Origin: Vitreoscilla sp. | GTDB lineage: Bacteria > Pseudomonadota > Gammaproteobacteria > Burkholderiales > Burkholderiaceae_C | Length of the DNA stretch: 64,000 nt | Assembly (NCBI GenBank): GCA_018780145.1 | Contig: JADMKA010000045.1 | Span: 31,572-95,571 of the forward strand | Direction of reading: 5' to 3' | Program-made: the position numbers and the translations under genes | The notes under the pieces: generated by a model | The model's input: the letters and a program-made list of their open reading frames with translations, nothing else | Told to the model about the DNA's origin: nothing | Database searches by the model: none | In this document: positions 8,142 through 16,942 of the stretch, in pieces | Position numbering within the stretch: the stretch's first letter is position 1 | Layout: the number at the start of each line of letters is the position of its first letter

Positions 8142-9487
8142 CCCTCCGGCTCAAGATCAACCTCATCGTCGGCGCGCTCACCGTGCTGTTCGTCGCCGCG
8201 GTCATTGCGCTGCAGTTGCGCAGCATGCGTGATTCGGTGCACGAGGAGGTCGTAGCTGCCAACCGCGTGGCCGCGCAGTTGCTCGACCGCACCGTCTGGC
8301 GCTACGCGGCGCAGGGCACGCCGGCGATGCTGGCGTTCCTTCAGGGGGTGGGGCGGGTGCGCTCGAACGACATCGAGCTGCTCGACGCACAAGGCAACGA
8401 GCTGTACCGGTCACCACCCTCCCCCTACAAGCCCGGGCGCGATGCGCCGGCCTGGTTCGACGCGCTGATCTCTCCGCCGCCGTCCGTCCAGTCGATCGAG
8501 TTCCCCGACGGCAAGCTGGTGGTGCGTGCCAACGCCTCGCGGGCCGCCCTCGATGCCTGGGACTACACGCTGTGGCTGGCCGGCGGCGCGCTGCTGCTGC
8601 TGCTCGTCGTCAACACGCTGGTGTTCTGGCTGGTCGGGCGCGCCGTGCGCCCGTTCGGCGAGATCGTCGCGGCGCTGAACCAGGTTCAGGCAGGCCGGTT
8701 CGACGTGGCCCTGCCGCCGCTGGCCGGCACCGAGGCCGCCGCGATCGGCGGCGCGTTCAACCGCATGGTGCACGACCTGCAGGGCCACATCGAGACCGAA
8801 AAGCGTGCCGTCCGCGCCGAGATGCAGCTGTCCGACAGCCGCGAGCTGACGCGCTGGATCGAGCAGCACGTCGAGCAGGAGCGGCTCCTGATCGCACGCG
8901 AACTGCACGACGAACTCGGCCAGTCCGTCACCGCGATGCGCAGCATGGCCTTGTCGATCGCGCAGCGCGTGGGCCCGCTCGACGCGCAGGCCGAGCAGGC
9001 CGCCCGGCTGATCGCCGACGAATCCTCGCGGCTGTACGACGCGATGCACGGCATCATCCCGCGGCTCACGCCACTGGTGCTCGACAACTTCGGGCTCGCC
9101 GAGGCGCTGGATGACCTGGTTGAACGCACCCGGCGCAGCCAGCCCGGCGTGGACATCCAGATGCTCGTGGACCTGGGCGCCGCACGCCTGCCTGGCGACC
9201 TGGCGCTGGCGTTGTACCGCGCCGCACAGGAAGGCATCACCAACGCGCTGCGGCATGGCCAGGCACGCCATGTGCAACTGTCACTGCAAGGCAGCGACAC
9301 CGAGGTGACCCTGGCCGTGGTCGACGACGGCCAGGGCCTGGCCTCGGACTGGTCCGAGCGAACCGGCCACTACGGCCTGCGCTGGCTGGCCGAGCGCGCC
9401 CAGGCGCTGCATGGTCAACTCGATGTCGAGCCCGTTTCACCCCACGGCGTGCAGTTGCGCTTGCGTGTTCCCTTGGAGAGCCCATGA
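8138..9487 (+). CDS. NarL-type sensor histidine kinase
   Basis: The 449-residue protein has a first membrane segment at about residues 8-28 and a periplasmic loop of about 115 residues with no recognisable sensor domain. A second membrane segment lies at about 145-168, followed by a HAMP region. A HisKA_3 dimerisation domain contains the phospho-acceptor His257 in ARELHDELGQ. The C-terminal ATPase region has a degenerate N box (EGITNALRHG) and DDGQG. The start codon overlaps the pip stop. The four-base overlap with the response regulator gene makes them a cognate pair. The signal is unknown. Confidence 0.88.
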   Translation: MTLRLKINLIVGALTVLFVAAVIALQLRSMRDSVHEEVVAANRVAAQLLDRTVWRYAAQGTPAMLAFLQGVGRVRSNDIELLDAQGNELYRSPPSPYKPGRDAPAWFDALISPPPSVQSIEFPDGKLVVRANASRAALDAWDYTLWLAGGALLLLLVVNTLVFWLVGRAVRPFGEIVAALNQVQAGRFDVALPPLAGTEAAAIGGAFNRMVHDLQGHIETEKRAVRAEMQLSDSRELTRWIEQHVEQERLLIARELHDELGQSVTAMRSMALSIAQRVGPLDAQAEQAARLIADESSRLYDAMHGIIPRLTPLVLDNFGLAEALDDLVERTRRSQPGVDIQMLVDLGAARLPGDLALALYRAAQEGITNALRHGQARHVQLSLQGSDTEVTLAVVDDGQGLASDWSERTGHYGLRWLAERAQALHGQLDVEPVSPHGVQLRLRVPLESP

Positions 9488-10113
9488 TCCGTGTCATGCT
9501 CGTCGACGACCACGCGCTCGTGCGCATGGGCTTTCGCATGCTGCTGGCTGACGCACAGGTCGAGGTGGTGGCCGAGGTCGAGAGTGGCGAGCAGGCCTGC
9601 ATCGAGTACCCGCGCGTGACGCCCGATGTGGTGGTGATGGACCTCTCCATGCCCGGCATGGGTGGGCTGGAGGCGGTGCGCCGCCTGCTGGCGCAGGATC
9701 CGAAGGCGCGGGTTCTGGTCCTGTCGGCCCACGAGGACACGGCCCACCCCCGGCGCGTGCTGCGCGCCGGCGCACTCGGCTACCTGACGAAGCGCAGCGC
9801 GCCCGACGCGCTGATCGCCGCCGTGACCGCCGTCGCCGCCCACGAGGCCTATGTGGACCCGCAGACCGCCCGGTCACTGGCGATGGCCCAGGTCAAGGGC
9901 GAGACCAGCCCGGCCGACATGCTCAGCGAGCGGGAGTTTTCGGTCTTCCTCCAGCTCGCCCGAGGGCTCACGGTGGCGCAGATCGCCGACAACCTCAAGC
10001 TGTCGCCCAGCACCGTGGGCACGCACCTGTACCACATCAAGCAGAAGCTGGGCGCCAACAACCAGTCGGAGCTGACACTGGTCGCGTTGCAGTGGGGCTT
10101 GATCCAGGTGTAG
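9484..10113 (+). CDS. NarL/FixJ-family response regulator
   Basis: The 209-residue protein has an N-terminal receiver domain with acidic pair D8-D9, phospho-acceptor Asp53 in VVMDLSMPG, a Ser in the LVLSAHE strand and Lys in GYLTKR. It is joined to a LuxR-type helix-turn-helix (LSEREFSVFLQLARG through HLYHIKQKLG). It is translationally coupled to the histidine kinase. Targets cannot be read from the sequence; the neighbouring PQQ and C1 genes are candidates only by proximity. Confidence 0.9.
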   Translation: MIRVMLVDDHALVRMGFRMLLADAQVEVVAEVESGEQACIEYPRVTPDVVVMDLSMPGMGGLEAVRRLLAQDPKARVLVLSAHEDTAHPRRVLRAGALGYLTKRSAPDALIAAVTAVAAHEAYVDPQTARSLAMAQVKGETSPADMLSEREFSVFLQLARGLTVAQIADNLKLSPSTVGTHLYHIKQKLGANNQSELTLVALQWGLIQV

Positions 10114-10212
10114 GCTCCCGCGACCACGGGTAAACCCTCGCTTCTGGCATGGTTGTTGCGGTGCAGCACGCCAAGCCTGCCACGTCGGCCAGGCCGCCCA
10201 GAGGTGGTGCGC

Positions 10213-10842
10213 ATGCGCTGGTTGTTCGTGACTCTGTTGGTACTGTCAGGCGCTGCTGCCCGGTGCGAAGGCATCGTCGAGGTGCTGGGCCGCTCACAAC
10301 AGCTGCAGTTGGAGGCCTTCACCGATGCTGACGCCGATGCGCCGTCGACACGCAAGGTCCGCCAGAGTTTCGAAGCGCTGCGGGACCGCGCCGGACTGGG
10401 GCCCACCGTGGAATTGCGTGTGGTCACCGGCCCTGTGCTGGCCGAAACGCTGCACGGCCGGGTCATCATCGCCCACCAATCCCTGGGCGATCTCGACGAG
10501 GGGGCACGGCTGTTCATCCTGGCGCATGAACTTGGCCACGTCAGCCTGAAACACTGGCCGCAGATGACCCTGCTCTACCAGGCCTGGCTACCGGGCGAGC
10601 TGATGCAGGCGCAGTCCGATGCCGTGGCCGCCCTGCTCGGGCACGACGCATCCGCGCTGGCCCATCGGCAGGAGTTCGAGGCGGACGTGTTCGCCTTGCA
10701 CATGCTGCACGCACTCGGCCGCTCGGCCCAGGATGCCGTGTCGGCCTTCGTGCAGATGGGCGTGTACAGCGACACCGCCACACACCCGGGCACCCGGAAG
10801 CGCCTGGCCGCGCTGCGTGCAGCCGAAGGCGAGCTGAAGTAA
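10213..10842 (+). CDS. Exported M48-like zinc metalloprotease
   Basis: The 209-residue protein starts with a short signal sequence (MRWLFVTLLVLSGAAARC) and contains the zinc motif H105-E-L-G-H109, with a third ligand in EFEAD at about residues 154-158. This is the layout of small M48 peptidases. It is shorter than HtpX or BepA, with no extra membrane segments or TPR region. The ATG at 10213 places the signal peptide at the N-terminus; longer versions add basic, Pro-rich residues. It probably acts in periplasmic protein turnover. Confidence 0.75.
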   Translation: MRWLFVTLLVLSGAAARCEGIVEVLGRSQQLQLEAFTDADADAPSTRKVRQSFEALRDRAGLGPTVELRVVTGPVLAETLHGRVIIAHQSLGDLDEGARLFILAHELGHVSLKHWPQMTLLYQAWLPGELMQAQSDAVAALLGHDASALAHRQEFEADVFALHMLHALGRSAQDAVSAFVQMGVYSDTATHPGTRKRLAALRAAEGELK

Positions 10843-10879
10843 CCTGGGCACCCGGTGGGGCGCCCGTGTCGCCACCCTG

Positions 10880-12001
10880 TCAGGCCGTGACCTGGAACGA
10901 ACTCATCGAGGCGCCGAGCCGGCCCGATTGGCCCTTGAGCGACTGAGCGGCAGCGGCCAGCTCCTCGACCAGCGCGGCGTTCTGCTGCGTCATCGCATCG
11001 ATCTGCGCGATCGCCTGGTGCACCTGGCTGATGCCGACGTTCTGCGACTGGCCTGCCTCCGCAATGTCGCCGATCAGGCCCGCGACGCTCTTCACGCTGT
11101 CGAGGATCTCCTGCATCGTGCGCCCGGCATCGTCGACCAGCCGCGAGCCGGCGGAAACCTTCTCGCTCGAATCGCCGATCAGCACCTTGATCTCGCGTGC
11201 CGCCGTGGAGCTGCGCTGGGCCAGGCTGCGCACCTCGGAAGCCACGACGGCGAATCCGCGGCCATGGTCGCCCGCACGGGCCGCCTCGACCGCGGCATTG
11301 AGCGCGAGGATGTTGGTCTGGAAAGCGATGCCGTCGATCACCCCGATGATTTCGGAGATCTTGACTGCACTGCCGTTGATCTCGCCCATGCGGGCGATCA
11401 CGTCGCGCATCATCGTCGCACCGAGCGTCGCCACCCGGCTGGACTCGGTCACGACCTTGCGCGCCTCGTTCGTGCTTTCGGCGTTGCTGCGCACCGTCTC
11501 GGCCAGCTGCTGAATCGAGCTGGCGGTCTGTTGCAGCGCGCTGGCCTGGCTCTCGGTGCGGTTGGAGAGATCGGAGTTGCCACTGGCGATTTCCTCCGAC
11601 GCGGTGTTGACACCGTCGACCGTCTGGCGCACGTCCAGCACCATCGTGCGGAGCTTCTTGCGCATCGAATTCAGCTCACCACGCAACCAGGAGATTTCGT
11701 CCTTGCCAGGCGATGAAATCTTGGTTTCGAGGTCGCCGCCCGCGATGCGGATCACGCATTGCACGGTGGATTCGACCGACACCTTGATGCTGGCGACGAT
11801 CACCCAGCCGCCCACCAGCGCCAGCAGCAGGCCGGCCGCCGTGAGTGCGCAGGTGGCCAACCAGGCCGTGCGCGCCTCTGGCGTGCTTTGCCCTTGGAGC
11901 GCCCACAGCGCACAGCCTCCGATGAGTGCGACGATGGCTGCCAAGGCGGCAAAACCGATCACCACCCGCTTGACCAGGCTGACTCTGCGAACCCATTCCA
12001 T
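10880..12001 (-). CDS. Methyl-accepting chemotaxis protein without a sensory domain
   Basis: The 373-residue protein has two closely spaced membrane segments (about 12-34 and 47-70) with only a dozen residues between them, so there is no periplasmic ligand domain. A HAMP-like region and a complete signalling domain follow, with the hairpin tip [28 protein letters not shown] region and [12 protein letters not shown] near the C-terminus. Such receptors usually sense through the membrane or HAMP region, or rely on partners. An AAGGAG ribosome binding site precedes the ATG. Confidence 0.9.
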   Translation of the reverse strand: MEWVRRVSLVKRVVIGFAALAAIVALIGGCALWALQGQSTPEARTAWLATCALTAAGLLLALVGGWVIVASIKVSVESTVQCVIRIAGGDLETKISSPGKDEISWLRGELNSMRKKLRTMVLDVRQTVDGVNTASEEIASGNSDLSNRTESQASALQQTASSIQQLAETVRSNAESTNEARKVVTESSRVATLGATMMRDVIARMGEINGSAVKISEIIGVIDGIAFQTNILALNAAVEAARAGDHGRGFAVVASEVRSLAQRSSTAAREIKVLIGDSSEKVSAGSRLVDDAGRTMQEILDSVKSVAGLIGDIAEAGQSQNVGISQVHQAIAQIDAMTQQNAALVEELAAAAQSLKGQSGRLGASMSSFQVTA

Positions 12002-12091
12002 GGCTGTCTCCTTGTGTGCTGCAGCACGGTCGTTCTGTACCTGCGAGGACGCCCTGTGCTGTCGGAGATATCGTCGCCACCTGCCGATTCT

Positions 12092-12766
12092 TTAGCCGAT
12101 GACCGGCCACCCCTCGCGCAGCGCATGGGCACGCAGCCTCTCGTCGGGACGCACCGCCACCGGGTGCGACACGGCCTGGAGCAGCGGCAGGTCGTTCGCC
12201 GAATCCGAATAGAACCAGGACCGCTCGAACGCCGCCAGACCGCCGGCCCGTGCTGGCAGCGACTCGGCGAGCCACTGGCCCACCCGTGTGACCTTGTGTT
12301 CGCGGTAGCACGGCAGGCCGGCGATCTCGCCCGTCGGCGCCCCATGCGGCGAACCGTCGGTGGTGGCCGCCTCGGTGGCCACCAGGTGGTCCACGCCAAA
12401 GAGGCGGGCAAACGGCTCCGCAATGAAGCGGCTGGTCGCCGTCACGATGGCACACAGGTCGCCGGAATCGACGTGTTCTTGCACGATCGCACGCATCGAC
12501 GCCGGCACGCGAGCTGCCATGCACCGTTCGAACTCACGCCGCCAATGGGCCAGCGAGGGGCCGGGAATGCCCGCCAGAGCGGCCATGCCGGCGCGGTGCA
12601 TCGCATGGATGTCGAGCGAACCTGCCACGTAGCGTTGGCAGCTTTCGAGGTACCGGGCCTCCGCGTCGCCTGGCAGCGCACCGACGCTGACGAGGAACTG
12701 CGTCCACGCCATGCCGCTGTCGAAGGGGATCAGCGTGTGGTCGAGGTCGAACAGCGCGAGGTTCAC
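12092..12766 (-). CDS. HAD-superfamily hydrolase, subfamily IB (SerB-like phosphatase)
   Basis: The 224-residue protein has the HAD motif I FDLDHT (Asp7, Asp9, Thr11), motif II TATS, and motif III/IV with FYSDSANDLPLL. A helical cap lies at about residues 20-95. This is the HAD-IB group that includes phosphoserine-phosphatase-like enzymes. It starts with GTG overlapping the pabBC stop codon by four bases, so it is cotranscribed with pabBC and the fae/fhc genes. A phosphatase step in pterin or H4MPT synthesis is possible but unproven. Confidence 0.8.
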   Translation of the reverse strand: MNLALFDLDHTLIPFDSGMAWTQFLVSVGALPGDAEARYLESCQRYVAGSLDIHAMHRAGMAALAGIPGPSLAHWRREFERCMAARVPASMRAIVQEHVDSGDLCAIVTATSRFIAEPFARLFGVDHLVATEAATTDGSPHGAPTGEIAGLPCYREHKVTRVGQWLAESLPARAGGLAAFERSWFYSDSANDLPLLQAVSHPVAVRPDERLRAHALREGWPVIG

Positions 12767-14631
12767 GCTGCCACCGCGGGCGCATGGTCGAGCACCTTGG
12801 CCGTCAGCACGCCCCGCAAGGCGTTGCACACCACGATGGCCTCGGCGTTCAGCAGCTCGTCCCGGGTCAGGCTGCGCTCGGCCGCCTGCCACGCCGGGTC
12901 GTCGAGCAACACGCGGCGCATCACGCCCGGCAGCGCGCCATCGCTGAGGGGCGGCGTCCACCAGCGGCCGCCGAGCCGCACGAAGACCGAGCTGCGCCCA
13001 CCTTCGACGAGCCGGCCGTCGCGGGTGAAGAACAGGCTGTCGAAGGCCCCTGCCTGCTCGGCCGCGCGAACGCCGGCGTCATAGGCCTGGCGCAGCGTGG
13101 TCTTGTGGCCGGCCAGCGGGTTGGCATCCGGCAGCGGCATGGGGGCGATCAGCAGGGTGGCCGGCGACTCGGGCAGGCGCTGCAGCGGGGCATGGCCGAT
13201 CTCGATGCGGCCATCGTGCGCCAACGCCAGGCGCAGGCGATAGGCCGCACCCGGCACCAGGGCGTCGCCACGTTCTTGCACCGCCGCCCGTGCGGCGGCA
13301 CGGTCGAACGCAAAGCCGAGCACCTGGGCGCTGTGGGCGATGCGGTCGAGATGCCGCTCCAGGTGGCGGATGCCCCCACCCGGGTCCACCAACATCGTCT
13401 CGAACAACTCGAAGCCTGGGTCGAGGGCGGTCAGGAAGCGGGCCTTCAACAGGCACTCGTCGAACTCGTCCGCAGCGCGGCTGTCCTGCACGATGCCGGC
13501 GCCGATGCCCAGCGCCACCGGGCGCAGGCCTTGCGACTCCGGCCCGAGCGACAAGGTGCGGATGGCCACGCTCAGGCAGAAATCGCCACAGCGTGCGCCC
13601 TCCTTCGGCGCGTCGACCCAGCCGATCGCGCCGCAGTACAGGCCGCGCGGCGTGGATTCGAGCCCGGCAATCAGCTCCATCGTGTGGTGCTTGGGGGCCC
13701 CGGTGATCGAGCCGCAGGGGAACACCGCACGCAGCAGGTCCGGCACCCCGACCTCGGGCCGCAGCCGCGCCTGAACGGTGGAGGTCATCTGGAACAAGGT
13801 GGCGTACGGTTCGATGGCGAACAACGCCGGCACCTTCACCGAGCCGATCAGCGCGACCCGCCCGAGGTCGTTGCGCAGCAGGTCGACGATCATCAGGTTC
13901 TCGGCGCGGTTCTTGACGTCCTCGGCGAGCAGGCGCGCGGTTTCGCTGTCGCCTTCGGGCGGCGCGTAGCGCGCGGCGGTGCCCTTCATCGGGCGGGCCG
14001 TCAGCAGGCCCGACTCGTGGCGCAGGAACAGCTCCGGCGAGCGCGAGAGCACATGCGTGACCGGCCCGCCATCCTCGGGCAGGGCCACCAGCGCCCCGTA
14101 GCTCACCGGCTGGCGCGCGCGCAGCGCCCGGTACAGCGAGATCGGCGAGCCGTAGGCCTGGCCATGCAGCCGGTAGGTGTAGTTGACCTGGTAGGTCTCA
14201 CCCGCGGCAATGGCCTCGTGGATGCGGGCGATGGCCTGCGTGAACTCGGCGCGGTCGACACTCGGCGCGAGATTCATCACACCACAGGCGGCGCCAGGCT
14301 GGGCTTCCTGCGCCTCGCGCGCTTCGAGCCAGGCCGCCACCTCGTTTTCGCTCAGGTGGGCCAGGTCGCGGAACATCAGTACCCGCAAGGCCGAGCGGTC
14401 CCCCAGCGGCAGGCGCGAATGCCCGGCCTTCAGCAGCTTCGCGCCCCATTCGTAGTCGGCCAGCAGCAGCGCATGCAGGCCACGGCCCAGGTCGGCGTCG
14501 ACCTGCGCCCAGACGGCGTTCAGGGTCGACGGGTCGGTGCAGCGGTGCTCGCGCTCAAACCCGGTGTAGAGCCGGCTGGCCGGCCGTTCGCGGGTCGCGT
14601 CCCTGTCGTCGAGCAGCGCGAAACAGTCCAC
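12763..14631 (-). CDS. pabB/pabC: Aminodeoxychorismate synthase component I fused to aminodeoxychorismate lyase
   Basis: The 622-residue fusion makes 4-aminobenzoate (pABA). Residues about 1-410 are a chorismate-binding PabB domain with ETYQVNYTYR, the GTAAR loop, KNRAENLMIVDLLRNDLG and CGSITGAPK motifs. The C-terminal 200 residues are a fold-type IV PLP domain like PabC, with the probable PLP lysine in GHKTTLR and EGGRSSVF near the phosphate site. Such fusions occur in Burkholderiales. It lies 12 bases after the second fae gene. pABA is a substrate for folate and for the beta-RFAP synthase step of H4MPT synthesis, so the placement makes biochemical sense. Confidence 0.92.
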   Translation of the reverse strand: MDCFALLDDRDATRERPASRLYTGFEREHRCTDPSTLNAVWAQVDADLGRGLHALLLADYEWGAKLLKAGHSRLPLGDRSALRVLMFRDLAHLSENEVAAWLEAREAQEAQPGAACGVMNLAPSVDRAEFTQAIARIHEAIAAGETYQVNYTYRLHGQAYGSPISLYRALRARQPVSYGALVALPEDGGPVTHVLSRSPELFLRHESGLLTARPMKGTAARYAPPEGDSETARLLAEDVKNRAENLMIVDLLRNDLGRVALIGSVKVPALFAIEPYATLFQMTSTVQARLRPEVGVPDLLRAVFPCGSITGAPKHHTMELIAGLESTPRGLYCGAIGWVDAPKEGARCGDFCLSVAIRTLSLGPESQGLRPVALGIGAGIVQDSRAADEFDECLLKARFLTALDPGFELFETMLVDPGGGIRHLERHLDRIAHSAQVLGFAFDRAAARAAVQERGDALVPGAAYRLRLALAHDGRIEIGHAPLQRLPESPATLLIAPMPLPDANPLAGHKTTLRQAYDAGVRAAEQAGAFDSLFFTRDGRLVEGGRSSVFVRLGGRWWTPPLSDGALPGVMRRVLLDDPAWQAAERSLTRDELLNAEAIVVCNALRGVLTAKVLDHAPAVAA

Positions 14632-14643
14632 GGGCCACCTCGT

Positions 14644-15177
14644 TCAGGACCAATCGTCCATGTCGTGCTTGATCGTGTGCCGATTGGCGATCAGCTCCTC
14701 GACCGAGGGCTCGTTGTTCAGCGCCCGCCAGATGGCCAGCTTGGTGGCCTCGTAGTTGGTGCGGTACATGTCCTTCTTGTCGAGGTTCTCGTCCTTGCCG
14801 CAGCGCGGGTCGATCCAGACCAGGCTGATGATGCACAGCTCATTGGCCACGGCCTTCGGTATGACGCCTTCGATGAGGCAATCGACCACCGCATCGGCGG
14901 TGGCGCCCTGGACCACGCCGCCGAAAAGCTCGATGGTCGCGGTGTCCTTCAGCGTCACCTTGGGCACGATGATGGTGGGCGGCCGGACGAGCTGGTTGCA
15001 GGCGCGGATGGCGAACATCGCCGTATGCCCCTTGCTCTGCGCCATCATGTTGGCGAAGGCCTGGCCCACCGGGCCATCGGTGCGGCCGATCAGGATTTCG
15101 GGCATCGCGTCGGTGAACTGCCCTTCGCGCGCGAAGACGGTGGCCTCTCCGGCGTGGAAGGTGTAGGTGCTACTCAT
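14644..15177 (-). CDS. Divergent paralogue of formaldehyde-activating enzyme
   Basis: The 177-residue protein aligns along its length with Fae, the enzyme that condenses formaldehyde with H4MPT. Shared segments include ILIG near residue 28, QAFAN, PTIIVPKVTLK, TIELFGG and the NYEATKLAI helix. It is clearly distant from the canonical Fae encoded at 29608-30120. The His of the GNEVAHID segment in canonical Fae corresponds here to Met25 (TDAMPEILIG), so catalysis may be lost or changed. Paralogues of this sort occur in other methylotrophs without an assigned role. It follows fhcC by 32 bases in the same operon. Confidence 0.87.
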   Translation of the reverse strand: MSSTYTFHAGEATVFAREGQFTDAMPEILIGRTDGPVGQAFANMMAQSKGHTAMFAIRACNQLVRPPTIIVPKVTLKDTATIELFGGVVQGATADAVVDCLIEGVIPKAVANELCIISLVWIDPRCGKDENLDKKDMYRTNYEATKLAIWRALNNEPSVEELIANRHTIKHDMDDWS

Positions 15178-15209
15178 TCGTTGGACTCCGGGAACACAAG
15201 GAAAAAACG

Positions 15210-16025
15210 TCAGCGTACGACGATCAGCTCGCCTTTGCCGCCGGTTCCCCGGTCGCCCAGGTGACGCTCGATGCGCCGGTGCGGCAATGATGCGAACGGC
15301 CCACCGTGGCGGGCCAGGTCGCGCGCGAGAAGTTGCCAGAAGACCGCGGCCTCGGCGCCTGCCGGCAAGAATGTAGGCGAAAGCGCGACGGCATCGGGTC
15401 CGGCGGCGAAGACGACACTGCCGCGGCGCATGCCGTAGCCGGCCTGCGCGCCCGCCGTTCCACCCACGGCAATCGTGCCCGCGACCAGGCGGGACGCCAG
15501 AAAGTCACCGACGTTTCCGAACACCAGCACCGTTCCGCGGCGCATGCGGTCGGCCAGCCGGTCACCGGCGTTGCCGTTGACGATGAGGGTGCCACCGCGC
15601 ATGCCGTCGATGCTGCCGGGCAAGGTGCTGGCGGCAAAGTCGCCCGCATTGCCCGCGATGGCCAGCGTGCCGCCGGCCATTTCGCAGCCGGCCAGCGCGC
15701 CCGCGTGGCCGCTCACGCGCAGCTCGCCCGCACTCATGCACCCGCCTGCGTAGTGCCCCACGTTGCCCTCGACCCGCAGTTGCCCGCCAGCCATCTGCCA
15801 GCCGACCCGGTCGAATCGGGCCAGATCGCCTTCGATCACGAGCGCTTCACCGGAATCGGCCGCGACGCTGAAGAACTCGCCCAGCGGGAGCCTCGTGTTG
15901 CCATGGCCGACCGGCAATTGCTCGATCTGCGCCACGGCCAGGCCGGCCAGTGCCAACGGCGTGATGCCGCGCAGGTCGACGCGCAAGGCCGGGGCCCGCC
16001 TGAGTTGAAGCCGCCAACCGCTCAC
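15210..16025 (-). CDS. fhcC: Formyltransferase/hydrolase complex subunit C
   Basis: The 271-residue protein is related to formylmethanofuran dehydrogenase subunit C and to the C-terminal beta-helix of glutamate synthase. Its core consists of repeats of the type GxxGxxxGxxMxxG, seen as VEGNVGHYAGGCMSAG, VSGHAGALAGCEMAGG and VNGNAGDRLADRMRRG. In the methylotroph FhcABCD complex this subunit is structural, supporting transfer of formyl groups from H4MPT to methylofuran and hydrolysis to formate. It overlaps fhcD by four bases. Confidence 0.94.
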   Translation of the reverse strand: MSGWRLQLRRAPALRVDLRGITPLALAGLAVAQIEQLPVGHGNTRLPLGEFFSVAADSGEALVIEGDLARFDRVGWQMAGGQLRVEGNVGHYAGGCMSAGELRVSGHAGALAGCEMAGGTLAIAGNAGDFAASTLPGSIDGMRGGTLIVNGNAGDRLADRMRRGTVLVFGNVGDFLASRLVAGTIAVGGTAGAQAGYGMRRGSVVFAAGPDAVALSPTFLPAGAEAAVFWQLLARDLARHGGPFASLPHRRIERHLGDRGTGGKGELIVVR

Positions 16026-16942
16026 GCTACCTCCCCCAGCAGCTTGTGCAGGTGAAAGTGATAGGGCCCGAGCTTGCCGCCGTAGTTGCCGGCCGAAATG
16101 CGCAGCAAACCGAAGGCCGCCCCGATGTCGATGCCGGCTTGCATGCCCACGCGCATCGCGGCGCCGACGTCGGCCTCGGTCAGGCCGTCGATCACGATCT
16201 CCAGCACACAGCGCGTCTCGGGCGTGAGCTCGGTCTTCTGTGCCAGCCCCTGAAGGCTGGGGCAGAAAGCGTCGTTGGTGGACGCGCTGAGCGCGGCGTA
16301 CTTGCTGCCGACCTTCGAGCCGGAGCGAACCACCCCGCCCGGGAACGGCATGATCACGTTGGGCAGCTTGCGCATCGCCGCCACCGCGGCCTCGGCCACG
16401 GCGAGCGCCGTGTCGGTGTCGCGCGCCAGCAGCAACAGGTTGCCGCCCCCGACCGCCTTGACGACAGCCGTCTCTTCCTGGACGACGAACTCACCGTCCA
16501 TCACCGGAATGCGCCAGTAGCGCACGCCGGCTATCACCTTCGAGATCTGCCAGCCATCGCCGAAGAAGCGCAGGTTCTTGCCCAGCGCCACCGGCTCGCC
16601 TTCAGTGATGCCGGCGAATGCCGCTGTCGTCGGGCAGGTCAGCACGCACTGGCCGATGCGGCGCTCGATCTGCTTCGCGAGTTCCTTGCCTGACATCGAA
16701 AAGAACAACACGCTTTGCCCCGGCCGGCCGTCGGGGGTTTCGTCCGGGCCCAGCTCACGCTCGATGCCAGCCTCGCAGCCGCAGGCGATCACCGACGTCG
16801 CGAAGCCGGTGGCGGCCACGGCGGCATGCCGCGCCCAGGTCAGGTTGTGGGCCGTGATGATCACGCGCGTGGCCTTCATGGGGAAGGCCTCGGCAAACCC
16901 GTCGTCGATGGCGACCCCATTGCGCACCAGCGTTGCGCTCAT
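16022..16942 (-). CDS. fhcD: Formylmethanofuran:H4MPT formyltransferase, Fhc subunit D
   Basis: The 306-residue protein is the formyltransferase that moves the formyl group between H4MPT and methylofuran. Family marks include the N-terminal VRNGVAIDDGFAEAFPMKATRVIITA, CPTTAAFAG, RIPVMDGEF and PGGVVRSGSKVGSKY. The ATG at 16942 overlaps the fhcA stop codon by four bases. In methylotrophs it is part of the FhcABCD complex rather than a separate Ftr as in methanogens. Confidence 0.95.
   Translation of the reverse strand: MSATLVRNGVAIDDGFAEAFPMKATRVIITAHNLTWARHAAVAATGFATSVIACGCEAGIERELGPDETPDGRPGQSVLFFSMSGKELAKQIERRIGQCVLTCPTTAAFAGITEGEPVALGKNLRFFGDGWQISKVIAGVRYWRIPVMDGEFVVQEETAVVKAVGGGNLLLLARDTDTALAVAEAAVAAMRKLPNVIMPFPGGVVRSGSKVGSKYAALSASTNDAFCPSLQGLAQKTELTPETRCVLEIVIDGLTEADVGAAMRVGMQAGIDIGAAFGLLRISAGNYGGKLGPYHFHLHKLLGEVA

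Noticed and set aside
12784..15264. Very long open frame on the plus strand opposite pabBC and fae
   Set aside because: In GC-rich DNA the antisense frame of a real gene often stays open. The protein would be low-complexity Arg/Gln/His-rich with no domain, while the minus strand encodes complete conserved enzymes.
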